From NCBI GenBank assembly GCA_944389925.1, contig CALXOD010000019.1:1-44108 (forward strand): a stretch of 44,108 nucleotides of DNA, given 5' to 3'. The notes under the pieces were generated by a model. It had not been told where the DNA came from, searched no databases, and saw only the letters and a list, made by a program, of their open reading frames with translations. The DNA is from an uncultured Victivallaceae bacterium (lineage in GTDB: Bacteria; Verrucomicrobiota; Lentisphaeria; Victivallales; Victivallaceae). Positions 15,326-23,867 of the stretch are shown piece after piece; positions within the stretch are counted from its first letter, which is position 1; each line of letters begins with the position of its first letter. The position numbers and the translations under genes were made by a program.

Positions 15326-17829
15326 TCGCACACGGCGGTCGTACCGCGGAACTGGCGGCGGCAGCGGGATGTGCGCCGGAAGAGTTGCTGGATTTCAGCG
15401 TGAATCTGCATCCGGCGGGAATGCCGGACGGCTTGCCGGCGGTCTGCTTTGCAGCGCTTCGCGAAATGTCCCCGTATCCCGAGCCGCATGCGGAAACGTT
15501 GAGCCGGCTGGCTGCGGAACGTGATGGGCGAACGGCGGCAGAATACTTATTCGGGAATGGCTCCAGCGAGCTGTTGTGGCTGTTACCGCAGGTACTGCCG
15601 TGTTGCCGGGCACTGGTGGTGACGCCGGGATATCTGGAATATGCGGAAAACTGCCGTCGGGCCGGAGTTGCGGTTACGGAATTCCGTTTGATGGAAGCTG
15701 CGGATTTCCGGCTGGATGTCGTCGCACTTGATCAGGCGGTTCGACCGGGGGATCTGGTGATGCTCGGCAATCCGAACAATCCGACGGGGGCGACGGCTTC
15801 GCCGGCGGAATTATGGGAACTGGCGCGGAGACACACGGAAAGCTGGTTTCTGGTGGATGAGGCGTTTGCCGATTTTTCCGGCGAGACGCTGCTGACACTG
15901 CCGCCCCTGGAGAATTTGATCGTTACCCGTTCTCTAACCAAATATTATGCCATGGCTGGCATTCGGCTGGGATACGCGGTCGCGACGGCGGCGATCATCG
16001 ACCGGTTGCGGGAACGGCAGCCGGCGTGGTCGGTGGGGACACTGGCCCAGAAAGCGGGGGAATTTCTGCTGCAGCTTCGGGAGGATACACGGGAGAACCG
16101 GGTGGCGGAGCTGCGGGAACAGCTGGCGGCAGGGCTGACGGCAGCCGGGTGGAAGATTTTCCCATCCCGGGCCAATTATCTTTTGGCGAAATGTCCGTCA
16201 TCACCGGTGCAGATGCTGCTGCGTCGGCGCATAGCTGTGCGGGATTGTTCCAATTATCCCGGATTGGATGAGCGCTTTGTCCGGGTGGCGGTGCGCTCGG
16301 CGGCGGACAACGCGCGGCTGCTGGAGGTATTGGGAAGACCAGGGGCGCCGGCTTTGCGGAAGAAGCGGAAATGTCCGGCGCTGATGTTGCAGGGAACGTG
16401 TTCAAATGCGGGTAAAAGTATTTTGACGGCCGCTTTCTGCCGGATTCTGCTGCAGGACGGTTATGCGGTGGCTCCCTTCAAGGCGCAGAATATGGCGCTG
16501 AATTCCTATGTGACTCCGGATGGTGGAGAGATCGGCCGGGCGCAGGCGGTGCAGGCGGAGGCCTGTCGCCGGGACCCGGACGTACGCATGAATCCGATTT
16601 TGCTCAAGCCGAACAGCGATCTGGGCAGTCAGGTAATTTTGCTCGGCAAGGCGATTGGCAATTATCGAGTGCGGGATTACTTTGCCCGGAAGCGTGAGTT
16701 GTGGATGGAGGTCCGTCGCGCTTATGATTCGCTCTCGGCCGAATGCGACTGCATGGTGCTGGAGGGGGCAGGCAGTCCGGGAGAAGTGAATCTGAAGTCT
16801 ACTGACCTGGTCAATATGCGTATGGCACAGTATGCCGAGGCTCCGGTACTGCTGGCAGGGGACATTGATCGCGGCGGTGTGTATGCTTCTTTTATCGGGA
16901 CTTACGCAACCTTTGACCCGTGGGAACAGCGGCTTCTTGCGGGATTTCTCGTCAATAAATTCCGCGGGGATGCCACCCTGCTGGACGATGCACACCGGTA
17001 TGTGGAGAAAATGACCGGAAAACCGGTACTGGGGGTTATTGATTATCTGCCCGATCCGGGATTGCCGGAGGAGGATTCGGTCAATTTTGGTTTCACACGT
17101 CCGGTGGAGCGGGATGCGGAGACGCTGGATATTGCGCTGATCCGGCTGGGGCACATCGCCAATTTTACGGACTTTGCGCCACTGGAAGGGGAACCGGATG
17201 TGCGGTTGCGGATTGTGGAAGATGCCGCATCGCTGGGGCAGCCGGATGCGGTGATCCTGCCGGGCAGCAAGAGCGTGGCTTCCGATCTGGCGCGACTTCG
17301 GGAAAACGGTCTGGTGGAAACGCTCCGACACAGCGGGAGTTATCTGATCGGTATTTGCGGCGGGTTGCAGCTGCTGGGAGAGCGGCTGCTGGATCCGGAC
17401 GGTGTCGAATCGGAGGAATCCAGCTGTGAGTGCCTCGGCGTATTACCGCTGGAAACCGTTATGCGTCAAGAGAAGACATTGCGCCGTACCGTGGCGCGTA
17501 CGGCAGATGGGGAAACGGTTTCCGGCTACGAAATACACCATGGAGAAACCCGGGCCTTGACGGAATCGCCCCCCCTGCGGACGATTCGCACGGCAGACGG
17601 TCGGGTCGTGGGGTACGAAACGGACAACGTTTTTGCCACCTATTTGCACGGTGTTTTCGACGAGGACGGATTTCGGCGGCGTTTTCTGGATGGTTTGCGG
17701 CGGCGCCGGAACTGGGGGCCGCGGGGGGTGATCACGCCATACGGGCTGGAAACGGCGCTCAATCGTCTGGCCGATCATGTGCGTTCTCGAGTGGATATTC
17801 CGGCGATTTACCGGAGAATGGGGTTGTAA
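15322..17829 (+). CDS. Fusion: threonine-phosphate decarboxylase (CobD) plus cobyric acid synthase (CbiP)
   Basis: Residues 1 to about 345 are a class I/II PLP aminotransferase-fold enzyme resembling CobD. It has FSVNLHPAGMP at the substrate site, NPNNPTG, and the PLP lysine Lys207 in RSLTKYYAMAGIRLGY. Threonine-phosphate decarboxylation gives the aminopropanol phosphate linker. Residues from about 349 are CbiP/CobQ: a P-loop-like GTCSNAGKS, FKAQNMALNSYV, and a glutamine amidotransferase domain with nucleophile Cys679 in GICGGLQLLG and His in GYEIHHGET. It amidates four side chains of adenosylcobyrinate diamide. The linker is short and no stop or frameshift interrupts it. Both halves act in late cobalamin assembly, so the fusion is functionally sensible. 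Family members are usually separate. Confidence 0.92.
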   Translation: MIAHGGRTAELAAAAGCAPEELLDFSVNLHPAGMPDGLPAVCFAALREMSPYPEPHAETLSRLAAERDGRTAAEYLFGNGSSELLWLLPQVLPCCRALVVTPGYLEYAENCRRAGVAVTEFRLMEAADFRLDVVALDQAVRPGDLVMLGNPNNPTGATASPAELWELARRHTESWFLVDEAFADFSGETLLTLPPLENLIVTRSLTKYYAMAGIRLGYAVATAAIIDRLRERQPAWSVGTLAQKAGEFLLQLREDTRENRVAELREQLAAGLTAAGWKIFPSRANYLLAKCPSSPVQMLLRRRIAVRDCSNYPGLDERFVRVAVRSAADNARLLEVLGRPGAPALRKKRKCPALMLQGTCSNAGKSILTAAFCRILLQDGYAVAPFKAQNMALNSYVTPDGGEIGRAQAVQAEACRRDPDVRMNPILLKPNSDLGSQVILLGKAIGNYRVRDYFARKRELWMEVRRAYDSLSAECDCMVLEGAGSPGEVNLKSTDLVNMRMAQYAEAPVLLAGDIDRGGVYASFIGTYATFDPWEQRLLAGFLVNKFRGDATLLDDAHRYVEKMTGKPVLGVIDYLPDPGLPEEDSVNFGFTRPVERDAETLDIALIRLGHIANFTDFAPLEGEPDVRLRIVEDAASLGQPDAVILPGSKSVASDLARLRENGLVETLRHSGSYLIGICGGLQLLGERLLDPDGVESEESSCECLGVLPLETVMRQEKTLRRTVARTADGETVSGYEIHHGETRALTESPPLRTIRTADGRVVGYETDNVFATYLHGVFDEDGFRRRFLDGLRRRRNWGPRGVITPYGLETALNRLADHVRSRVDIPAIYRRMGL

Positions 17830-17831
17830 AG

Positions 17832-18362
17832 ATGTTGACTGGAGAAGATCGGAACGCCGGACTGCTGCTGAATTTCACCGGTGACGGCAAAGGCAAGACC
17901 TCTGCCGCACTGGGAACGGTACTGCGGGCGCTGGGGTGGAATTGGCGGGTGGCTGTTCTGCAGTTTATGAAGGGAGAACGCCAGACCGGAGAGCGGAATT
18001 TTTTTCAACGCTATTTTCCTGAAGTTCTGTTTGAGAGCCGTGGTCTGGGGCGGACGATCCGACCGGGTGATCATGAGGGGGAAGCCCGTCGGGCCTGGGA
18101 ACGGGCAGCAGAACTGCTTCAGGAATTTGACGGCGAGCTGCTGGTGCTGGACGAGTTGAATGTGGCGCTGGGGCATGGATTCCTGGAACAGGAGGAGGTT
18201 CTAATGGCGCTGCGGCAGCGACGGAAAACTTTGAATGTAATCGTAACCGGACGATACGCGCCGGCGGAATTGCTGACGTTGTCGGATCTGGTGTCGGAAA
18301 TCGGGGCGGTGAAACATCCGTACCGGCAGGGCGTAGCGGCCCGGAAAGGATTGGATTACTGA
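17832..18362 (+). CDS. cobA: Cob(I)alamin/corrinoid adenosyltransferase
   Basis: This 176-residue CobA/BtuR/CobO-type enzyme transfers the adenosyl group from ATP to Co(I) corrinoid. The P-loop is GDGKGKTSAALG; the family uses an unusual ATP orientation with this loop. Other matches are VLQFMKGE, LLVLDELNVALGHGF and VTGRYAPAELL, all diagnostic. I started it at the ATG 17832, 2 bases after the stop of the fusion gene. Its own stop overlaps the cbiC start by one base. It is distinct from the PduO and EutT families. Confidence 0.95.
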   Translation: MLTGEDRNAGLLLNFTGDGKGKTSAALGTVLRALGWNWRVAVLQFMKGERQTGERNFFQRYFPEVLFESRGLGRTIRPGDHEGEARRAWERAAELLQEFDGELLVLDELNVALGHGFLEQEEVLMALRQRRKTLNVIVTGRYAPAELLTLSDLVSEIGAVKHPYRQGVAARKGLDY

Positions 18363-19027
18363 TGGCGGACTTTTCCGAAATCATCTGGAATGCAGACGGT
18401 GGCGCGATCGAGCGGGAAAGTTTCCGCCGGATCGAGGCGGAGACGCCCCCCGAGCTGCGACGGCGCTTTACGGCGGAACAGTGGCATGTGGCGCGGCGCC
18501 TGGTACATACCGGTGCGGACTTCGGGATCCTGCGAGAACTGGAATTTTCCAGAGATGCGGTATGCGCGGGATTGGCGGCGTTGCGGCGGGGAGCACTGAT
18601 TTACAGCGATTCGAATATGATCAAGGCGGGCTTGTCGGTGCCGAAGCTGCGGCGCTTTCATCCCGATTATTCGCGGGAATCGATTCTCTGTCCGGTGGCT
18701 GATGCAGCGGTGGCGGAATACGCGGCTGAGCATGGCATTACCCGGGCCTTGGCAGCAGTGGAGTTGCACCGGGAGCGACTGGAGGGGGCGGTGTTTTTAT
18801 GTGGCAATGCGCCGCTGGCACTGGCCGGTATGGTACGGCTCTGTGTGGAAGCGGGAATCCGCCCGGCACTGATTGTCGGGATGCCGGTCGGATTTGTGAA
18901 TGTGGTGGAGTCCAAGAAACTGCTGGAGCTGGTGGCGACGCCGTGGATCCGGCTCAACGGCCGTCGCGGCGGCAGTCCGTTTGCGGTGGCAACTCTGCAC
19001 GGAATCATGGAGAACGCCTGGGAATGA
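18362..19027 (+). CDS. cbiC: Cobalt-precorrin-8 methylmutase
   Basis: CbiC moves the C11 methyl group to C12 in cobalt-precorrin-8, giving cobyrinic acid. The 221-residue length is normal. The catalytic histidine lies in RRLVHTGADFG. The segments IYSDSNMIKAGL, FLCGNAPLAL and GMPVGFVNVVESK are characteristic of the CbiC/CobH family. The start overlaps the cobA stop (TGATG) and the stop overlaps the cbiD start (ATGA), which shows tight coupling. Confidence 0.96.
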   Translation: MADFSEIIWNADGGAIERESFRRIEAETPPELRRRFTAEQWHVARRLVHTGADFGILRELEFSRDAVCAGLAALRRGALIYSDSNMIKAGLSVPKLRRFHPDYSRESILCPVADAAVAEYAAEHGITRALAAVELHRERLEGAVFLCGNAPLALAGMVRLCVEAGIRPALIVGMPVGFVNVVESKKLLELVATPWIRLNGRRGGSPFAVATLHGIMENAWE

Positions 19028-20085
19028 AGGAAATCCGCGGGAAGGCGTTGCGCAATGGATACACGACCGGTTCCGCCGCATCCGCGGCGGCAGTGGCGGC
19101 GTATCGGCAATCTGCGGCGCCGGTGCGGCTGCATTTACCTGGCGGAGGACAATTGACGGTACCGATCCTGCGGCTGCTGCCCGATGGCGCAGTGGTGATC
19201 AAAGACGGAGGGGATGATCCGGACGTTACCACCGGATGTGAAGTGGTGGTTCGGTTGCGGCGCAATCCGGGCCCGCCTGGTCCGGCGGATTATCAGGAAG
19301 TGGCGGGGGATTTGCGACTGACGGTGCGCGGCGGTCCGGGCGTGGGGATGGTGACCCGTCCGGGGCTGGCGGTGCCGGTCGGCCGGTCGGCGATCAATCC
19401 GGCGCCGCGACGGATGCTGGCGGAAAATCTGGCGGCGGTCGGGTGCCGGGGAGAATGGCTGGTGGAAATTTCCGTTCCAGACGGCGCGGAGATTGCGGAA
19501 AAGACTTTGAATCCCCGGCTCGGCATCGTCGGAGGAATTTCCATACTGGGCCGAAGCGGCATTGTCCGGCCTTATTCGCACGCGGCTTATGCCGCGACGG
19601 TGGCGTTGCAACTGCGCAGCTGCGGTGTGAACCGCATGCCGGTGGCAGCGCTGGTGACGGGAAATCGGACGGCGGCGGCGGTGCTGCGGGATTTCCCGGA
19701 GTTGACACCGGACGCGGTGGTGAGGATCGGGGACTTTATTGCCGTAGGGGTACGGGCGGCGCGGACGGCGGGACTGCCGCGGTTGTTGGTTGGTTGCATG
19801 GCGGGGAAACTTTTCAAATACGCATGCGGTGAAACCAATACGCATGCGCATCGTTGCCGGATGAATCTGGGACGCCTGCGGGAGTTCGGGTTGGAGACAC
19901 CGGGGGTATCGCCGGAATCTCTGGAGACAATGGGCGAACTGGCGGCGCGGATTCCGGAATCCTGTTACCGGCGGATTCTGGCGGAACTGCTGCCGCGGGC
20001 GACGGCAGTCCTCCAGGAATGGGCGGGGCCTGAAACCCGGGTGGAAGTTGTGCTGTACGGAGACGACGGGAAAAGATGGGGATGA
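19024..20085 (+). CDS. cbiD: Cobalt-precorrin-5B C1-methyltransferase
   Basis: CbiD methylates C1 after ring contraction in the anaerobic pathway and is one of its diagnostic enzymes. The product is 353 residues. The N-terminal signature GYTTGSAASAAAVAA and the internal PRLGIVGGISILGRSGIV segment are typical. The late motif CGETNTHAH is also seen in the family. I chose the ATG at 19024, which overlaps the cbiC stop; the upstream open frame is a shadow of cbiC. Its own stop overlaps cbiET. Confidence 0.95.
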   Translation: MKEIRGKALRNGYTTGSAASAAAVAAYRQSAAPVRLHLPGGGQLTVPILRLLPDGAVVIKDGGDDPDVTTGCEVVVRLRRNPGPPGPADYQEVAGDLRLTVRGGPGVGMVTRPGLAVPVGRSAINPAPRRMLAENLAAVGCRGEWLVEISVPDGAEIAEKTLNPRLGIVGGISILGRSGIVRPYSHAAYAATVALQLRSCGVNRMPVAALVTGNRTAAAVLRDFPELTPDAVVRIGDFIAVGVRAARTAGLPRLLVGCMAGKLFKYACGETNTHAHRCRMNLGRLREFGLETPGVSPESLETMGELAARIPESCYRRILAELLPRATAVLQEWAGPETRVEVVLYGDDGKRWG

Positions 20086-21296
20086 ATTTTACAATCGATG
20101 TGATCGGGGTAGGGGCGGAGAATGCGCTTCTCCCGTCCGGGGCGGCAGCGCTGGCCCGGGCGCGGCGCGTGGCCGGTTCGGCGCGATTGCTGGCGTCGAC
20201 AGCACTGCCGGAAGGCGTGGAGCGGATCGTACTGGATGGGCGGTTGACGGAGCGTCTTGCGGCGCTGCCGGAGGGGGATCTGGCGGTGCTGGCTTCCGGA
20301 GATCCTTTGTATTACGGAGTCGGAGGGACGTTGAAACGGATCATGCCTGCGGAAACCCAGTGGCGGTTTCACCCGGCACCGACGGCGTTTCAGGAACTTT
20401 TTGCGCGCCTGGGGCAGGATTGGAGCCGGGCGCGGCTTTTTTCTTTGCATGGGGGCAGGCCGTTGCCGTTCCGGGCGATACTGCGTTCGCCGGTGGCGGC
20501 GATTTACGGGGACGCTGCCCGACCGGCTCCGGTGATTGCGGCGGCGCTGGTAACGGCTTATCCGGCCGCTGCCGGACGCCGGGCGGCTATCGGATGCGAT
20601 CTGGGATTGCCGGAGGAACGAGTCTGGATGGGAACGCTGGGAGAGCTGATGCGGGAGTCGGCGGCGGCGCGTTCGCTATCGGTTCTGGCTTTGCTGCCGG
20701 ATCCGGTACCGGTAACGGATGTTCCGGATTTACCGCTGGGACTGCCGGACGAACATTATCAGCATTACCGCAATATGATCACGCATCCGGAAGTCCGGGC
20801 GGTGGTATTGGCAAAATTGCGTCTGCCATCGGAAGGTGTGTTATGGGATCTGGGGGCAGGCAGCGGTTCCGTCGGGTTGGAAGCGGCGGGGCTCTGTCCC
20901 GGACTGCAAGTCTGGGCGGTGGAGAAGGACGCCGGGCGGCTGGCGCAATTGCGGGCGAATCTGGACCGGGAGGGATTGGCGAATGTTACGGTGAAAGAAG
21001 GGATTGCCGGAGGGTTGCCGGAGAATCTGCCGCGTCCCTGTCGGATTTTCATCGGCGGCGGCGGTCGGGAGTTACTGGAACGGGGGTTTGCCGCTCTGGC
21101 GCCGGGAGGGCGGCTGGTGATGACGGCGGTGACAGTGGAAACGGTCTCTTTGCTGGGGGCATTTCGTCCGGAGAATCGTCGGGAATTGCTGTCGCTCAAC
21201 CTTGCCCGTGCAGAAGCTCTGGGGACGGGCAGTTGCTGGAAGGCGGAAAATCCGATTGTGATTGCGGTTTTTGAAAAATGCGGAGAGTGTGAATGA
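20076..21296 (+). CDS. cbiET: CbiE-CbiT fusion: cobalt-precorrin-6B/7 C5,C15-methyltransferase (decarboxylating)
   Basis: The N-terminal half (to about residue 215) is the CbiE tetrapyrrole methylase: IDVIGVGAEN, VLASGDPLYYGVGG and PAPTAFQELFARLG. The C-terminal half is the CbiT Rossmann methyltransferase with MITHPEVRAVVLAKL and the SAM-binding LWDLGAGSGSVGLEAA. CbiE methylates C5; CbiT methylates C15 and decarboxylates the C12 acetate. The total of 406 residues matches the CobL-type fusion. Two starts are possible: the ATG at 20076, or the one at 20082 that overlaps the cbiD stop as ATGA. The latter fits the operon style, but no decisive ribosome binding site separates them. Confidence 0.95.
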   Translation: MGMNFTIDVIGVGAENALLPSGAAALARARRVAGSARLLASTALPEGVERIVLDGRLTERLAALPEGDLAVLASGDPLYYGVGGTLKRIMPAETQWRFHPAPTAFQELFARLGQDWSRARLFSLHGGRPLPFRAILRSPVAAIYGDAARPAPVIAAALVTAYPAAAGRRAAIGCDLGLPEERVWMGTLGELMRESAAARSLSVLALLPDPVPVTDVPDLPLGLPDEHYQHYRNMITHPEVRAVVLAKLRLPSEGVLWDLGAGSGSVGLEAAGLCPGLQVWAVEKDAGRLAQLRANLDREGLANVTVKEGIAGGLPENLPRPCRIFIGGGGRELLERGFAALAPGGRLVMTAVTVETVSLLGAFRPENRRELLSLNLARAEALGTGSCWKAENPIVIAVFEKCGECE

Positions 21297-23116
21297 AAAA
21301 CGAACAGGGACATATTTCCTTTGTCGGTGCCGGTCCCGGTGCACCTGATTTGATTACATTGCGCGGTGCGGCGCGCCTGGCCGAGGCGGACGTGGTGATT
21401 TACGCGGGATCGCTGGTGAATGAAAAATTACTGGAGGCGGCGCCGCGGGCGGTTTTTTTCAATAGTGCACTTCTGGCATTGCCGGATGTATTGGAACTTC
21501 TGATATCACATTATCGGGCCGGGCACCGGGTGGTACGACTGCACACCGGGGATCCGGCGATGTACGGTGCAGTTTCCGAACAGTACCGGGAACTGGATCG
21601 GCTGGGAATCCCATATGAAGTGGTGCCGGGGGTAAGCAGCGTTTTTGCTGCCGCGGCGGCGTTGAAAACGGAATTGACCATGCCGGGCCTCTCTCAAAGC
21701 GTGATTCTGACCCGCGAGGCGGGCCGGACGCCCGTGCCGGAATCGGAGGCGCTGGAAAAACTGGCGGCCCACGGAACGACATTGTGTCTGTTTCTGAGTG
21801 TGGCCGATCTCTCCGGACTGACAGGACGGCTGATGGCTGCGGGTCGTCCGGCGACGACTCCGGTGGCAGTGGTGTACCGGGCCAGCTGGGAAAATGAACG
21901 GATTGTCCGCGGTACGCTTGCCGATATTGCGGAAAAAACGGCCGAGGCCGGCATTAAGCGGCAGGCGATGATCGTCATCGGTGAGGTATTGTCGCGTGAC
22001 GGTGACTTGTCAAAGTTATATGATCGGAATTTTACTACCGGGTACCGTCACGGGACGGACAGCCGGGGGGGATTCCGTGGTCGGGTGGCCTTGATGGCGC
22101 TGACACGGCGCGGCGTCTGGAAGGCAGCGGAAATCGCCGCAGGCCTGGAGGACGGCACGCTGATTTTGCCGGAAAAATTCCGTGCCGATGCTCCCGCAAT
22201 GCGGTTGGAAACCTATCCCGACGGGGATTTTTCTTCCGCATTCCGCTCCGCCTGGTCGCGTTTTGACGGACTGGTGATGGTGATGGCAGCCGGGATTGTG
22301 GTGCGGCATCTGGCCGGGGTATGCGCGGATAAGAAACACGATCCGGCGATCACGGTTTGTGATGAGGCAGGGAATTATGCAGTCAGTCTGCTTTCCGGGC
22401 ATGTCGGAGGAGCGAATGCTCTGGCAACGGACGTGGCGCGAATTACCGGTGGCCGGGCGGTGATTACCACGGCAAGCGACGTGCGGCATTATCCGGCCTG
22501 GGACGAATTTGCGGCACGGCGACACTACCGGATTGAACCGCCGGAAAGCCTGACCGCGCTGGCTTCGGCCATGCTGGAGGAACAGCCGGTGGAGTTGGAA
22601 ATGCCGCAGGTGGTTTTTGAAGAGGAATTTGCGGGGCTTGCATTTTGCAGATTGGCGCGTGAACGGGACGACGGCGTTATAACGATTCGCACAGGAAATC
22701 GCACCTGGACGCTGCATCGGGAACGGTTTGCGCTCGGAATCGGTTGTCGCCGGGGCGTTTCCGCCGCACGGATCAGCGAAGTAGTGGAACGTGTCCTGAA
22801 ACATCATGGCGTGACGCGGGACGAGGTGGCCGTCATTGCCTCCGCGGAGGTGAAGAAAGATGAAACGGGATTGAAGGAGTGGGCCGCATCGTGGGGGCGG
22901 GAATTGCGGTTGTTTCCGGCAGCGGCGCTGAATGCAGTTGAAGTGCCGAATCCATCTGAGGCTGCGGAACGGCATCTGGCGTTACATTCCGTTTCCGAAG
23001 CTGCAGCGTTACTGGCGGCGGGGGCGCAGGGAAGACTGGTGGTGGAGAAGACGGCGGATGCCGATGTAACCGTGGCGCTGGCTGCCTTTCCGGCACCGGC
23101 AGAAAAAGGAGAATAA
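21293..23116 (+). CDS. Fusion: cobalt-precorrin-4 C11-methyltransferase (CbiF) plus cobalt-precorrin-5A hydrolase (CbiG)
   Basis: Residues 1 to about 255 are CbiF: VGAGPGAPDLITLRG, RLHTGDPAMYGAVSEQ and PGVSSVFAAAAALKTELT. The rest, from about 263, is CbiG: RVALMALTRRGV, VMVMAAGIVVRHLAG, LLSGHVGGANALA and IGCRRGVSAARI. CbiF methylates C11, and CbiG opens the ring-A delta-lactone and releases acetaldehyde, the ring-contraction step of the anaerobic route. The two domains act in direct succession. The fusion has 607 residues without an internal stop. The start overlaps the cbiET stop by 4 bases. Confidence 0.94.
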   Translation: MKNEQGHISFVGAGPGAPDLITLRGAARLAEADVVIYAGSLVNEKLLEAAPRAVFFNSALLALPDVLELLISHYRAGHRVVRLHTGDPAMYGAVSEQYRELDRLGIPYEVVPGVSSVFAAAAALKTELTMPGLSQSVILTREAGRTPVPESEALEKLAAHGTTLCLFLSVADLSGLTGRLMAAGRPATTPVAVVYRASWENERIVRGTLADIAEKTAEAGIKRQAMIVIGEVLSRDGDLSKLYDRNFTTGYRHGTDSRGGFRGRVALMALTRRGVWKAAEIAAGLEDGTLILPEKFRADAPAMRLETYPDGDFSSAFRSAWSRFDGLVMVMAAGIVVRHLAGVCADKKHDPAITVCDEAGNYAVSLLSGHVGGANALATDVARITGGRAVITTASDVRHYPAWDEFAARRHYRIEPPESLTALASAMLEEQPVELEMPQVVFEEEFAGLAFCRLARERDDGVITIRTGNRTWTLHRERFALGIGCRRGVSAARISEVVERVLKHHGVTRDEVAVIASAEVKKDETGLKEWAASWGRELRLFPAAALNAVEVPNPSEAAERHLALHSVSEAAALLAAGAQGRLVVEKTADADVTVALAAFPAPAEKGE

Positions 23117-23117
23117 G

Positions 23118-23867
23118 ATGTTTGAAATATTTGCCGTCGGTATCGGGCCGGGGGATGAAGAACATTTGACCGGAGAGGCTTGCCGGGTGCTGAGTGAATG
23201 CAATTGCGTAGCGGGATACCGGCCTTATCTGGATTTAATTCAGCCTCTGCTGGCAGGGAAACGCCTGATTGCCGGATCCATGCGGGAAGAGGTGGCACGC
23301 TGCCGCGCGGCGTTGGATGCGGTGCTGGAAGGGGCGAAAGTCGCCGTGATTTCTTCGGGAGACGCGGGGGTATATGGCATGGCCGGGCTGCTGCTGGAGC
23401 TGACCGGAGAAGCACGGTATGCGGAGATCCGGGTGACGGTGGTTCCGGGGGTGACGGCGGCACAGTCCTGCGCGGCGCTGGTCGGGGCACCGTTGATGAA
23501 CGATTTCATGGTGTTGAGCTTGTCGGATCTGATGACGCCGGCAGAACAGATCCGGAAACGGCTGGTGGCCGCCGCCGAGCTGGATTTGCCGGTGGCTCTG
23601 TACAATCCGGCGAGTACCCGGCGGAGGGAGTTGCTGGAATTTGCCGTACAGACATTTCGGGCAGGCGGGAAAAATCCGCCTTTTGCGTTGGTTCGCGACG
23701 CTTATCGCGCCAATCAGCGGATTGTCCTGGGGCGCCTGGAGGAGTTCCCGCTGGAAGACGTGCAGATGACGACGCTGGTACTGATTGGAAATTCTCATTG
23801 TATTCTGCGGAATGGACGGATGTTTTGTCCGCGCGGGTATCGGGAAAAATACGATGTCGGCCGATGA
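23118..23867 (+). CDS. cbiH: Cobalt-factor III C17-methyltransferase
   Basis: CbiH adds the C17 methyl group and contracts the ring with lactone formation. The 249-residue product has GIGPGDEEHLT near the start, VISSGDAGVYGMAGL and VPGVTAAQSCAALVGAPL as the methylase core, and VALYNPASTRR with LVRDAYRANQ near the end, all diagnostic of CbiH/CobJ. It follows the cbiF-cbiG fusion after 1 base, with AAAAAGGAG as ribosome binding site inside the preceding gene. It overlaps cbiA by 14 bases. Confidence 0.95.
   Translation: MFEIFAVGIGPGDEEHLTGEACRVLSECNCVAGYRPYLDLIQPLLAGKRLIAGSMREEVARCRAALDAVLEGAKVAVISSGDAGVYGMAGLLLELTGEARYAEIRVTVVPGVTAAQSCAALVGAPLMNDFMVLSLSDLMTPAEQIRKRLVAAAELDLPVALYNPASTRRRELLEFAVQTFRAGGKNPPFALVRDAYRANQRIVLGRLEEFPLEDVQMTTLVLIGNSHCILRNGRMFCPRGYREKYDVGR

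Noticed and set aside
20048-21274. Second plus-strand frame of 408 codons inside cbiET
   Set aside because: The product is Gly/Arg-rich and of low complexity, while the other frame has complete CbiE and CbiT motifs.
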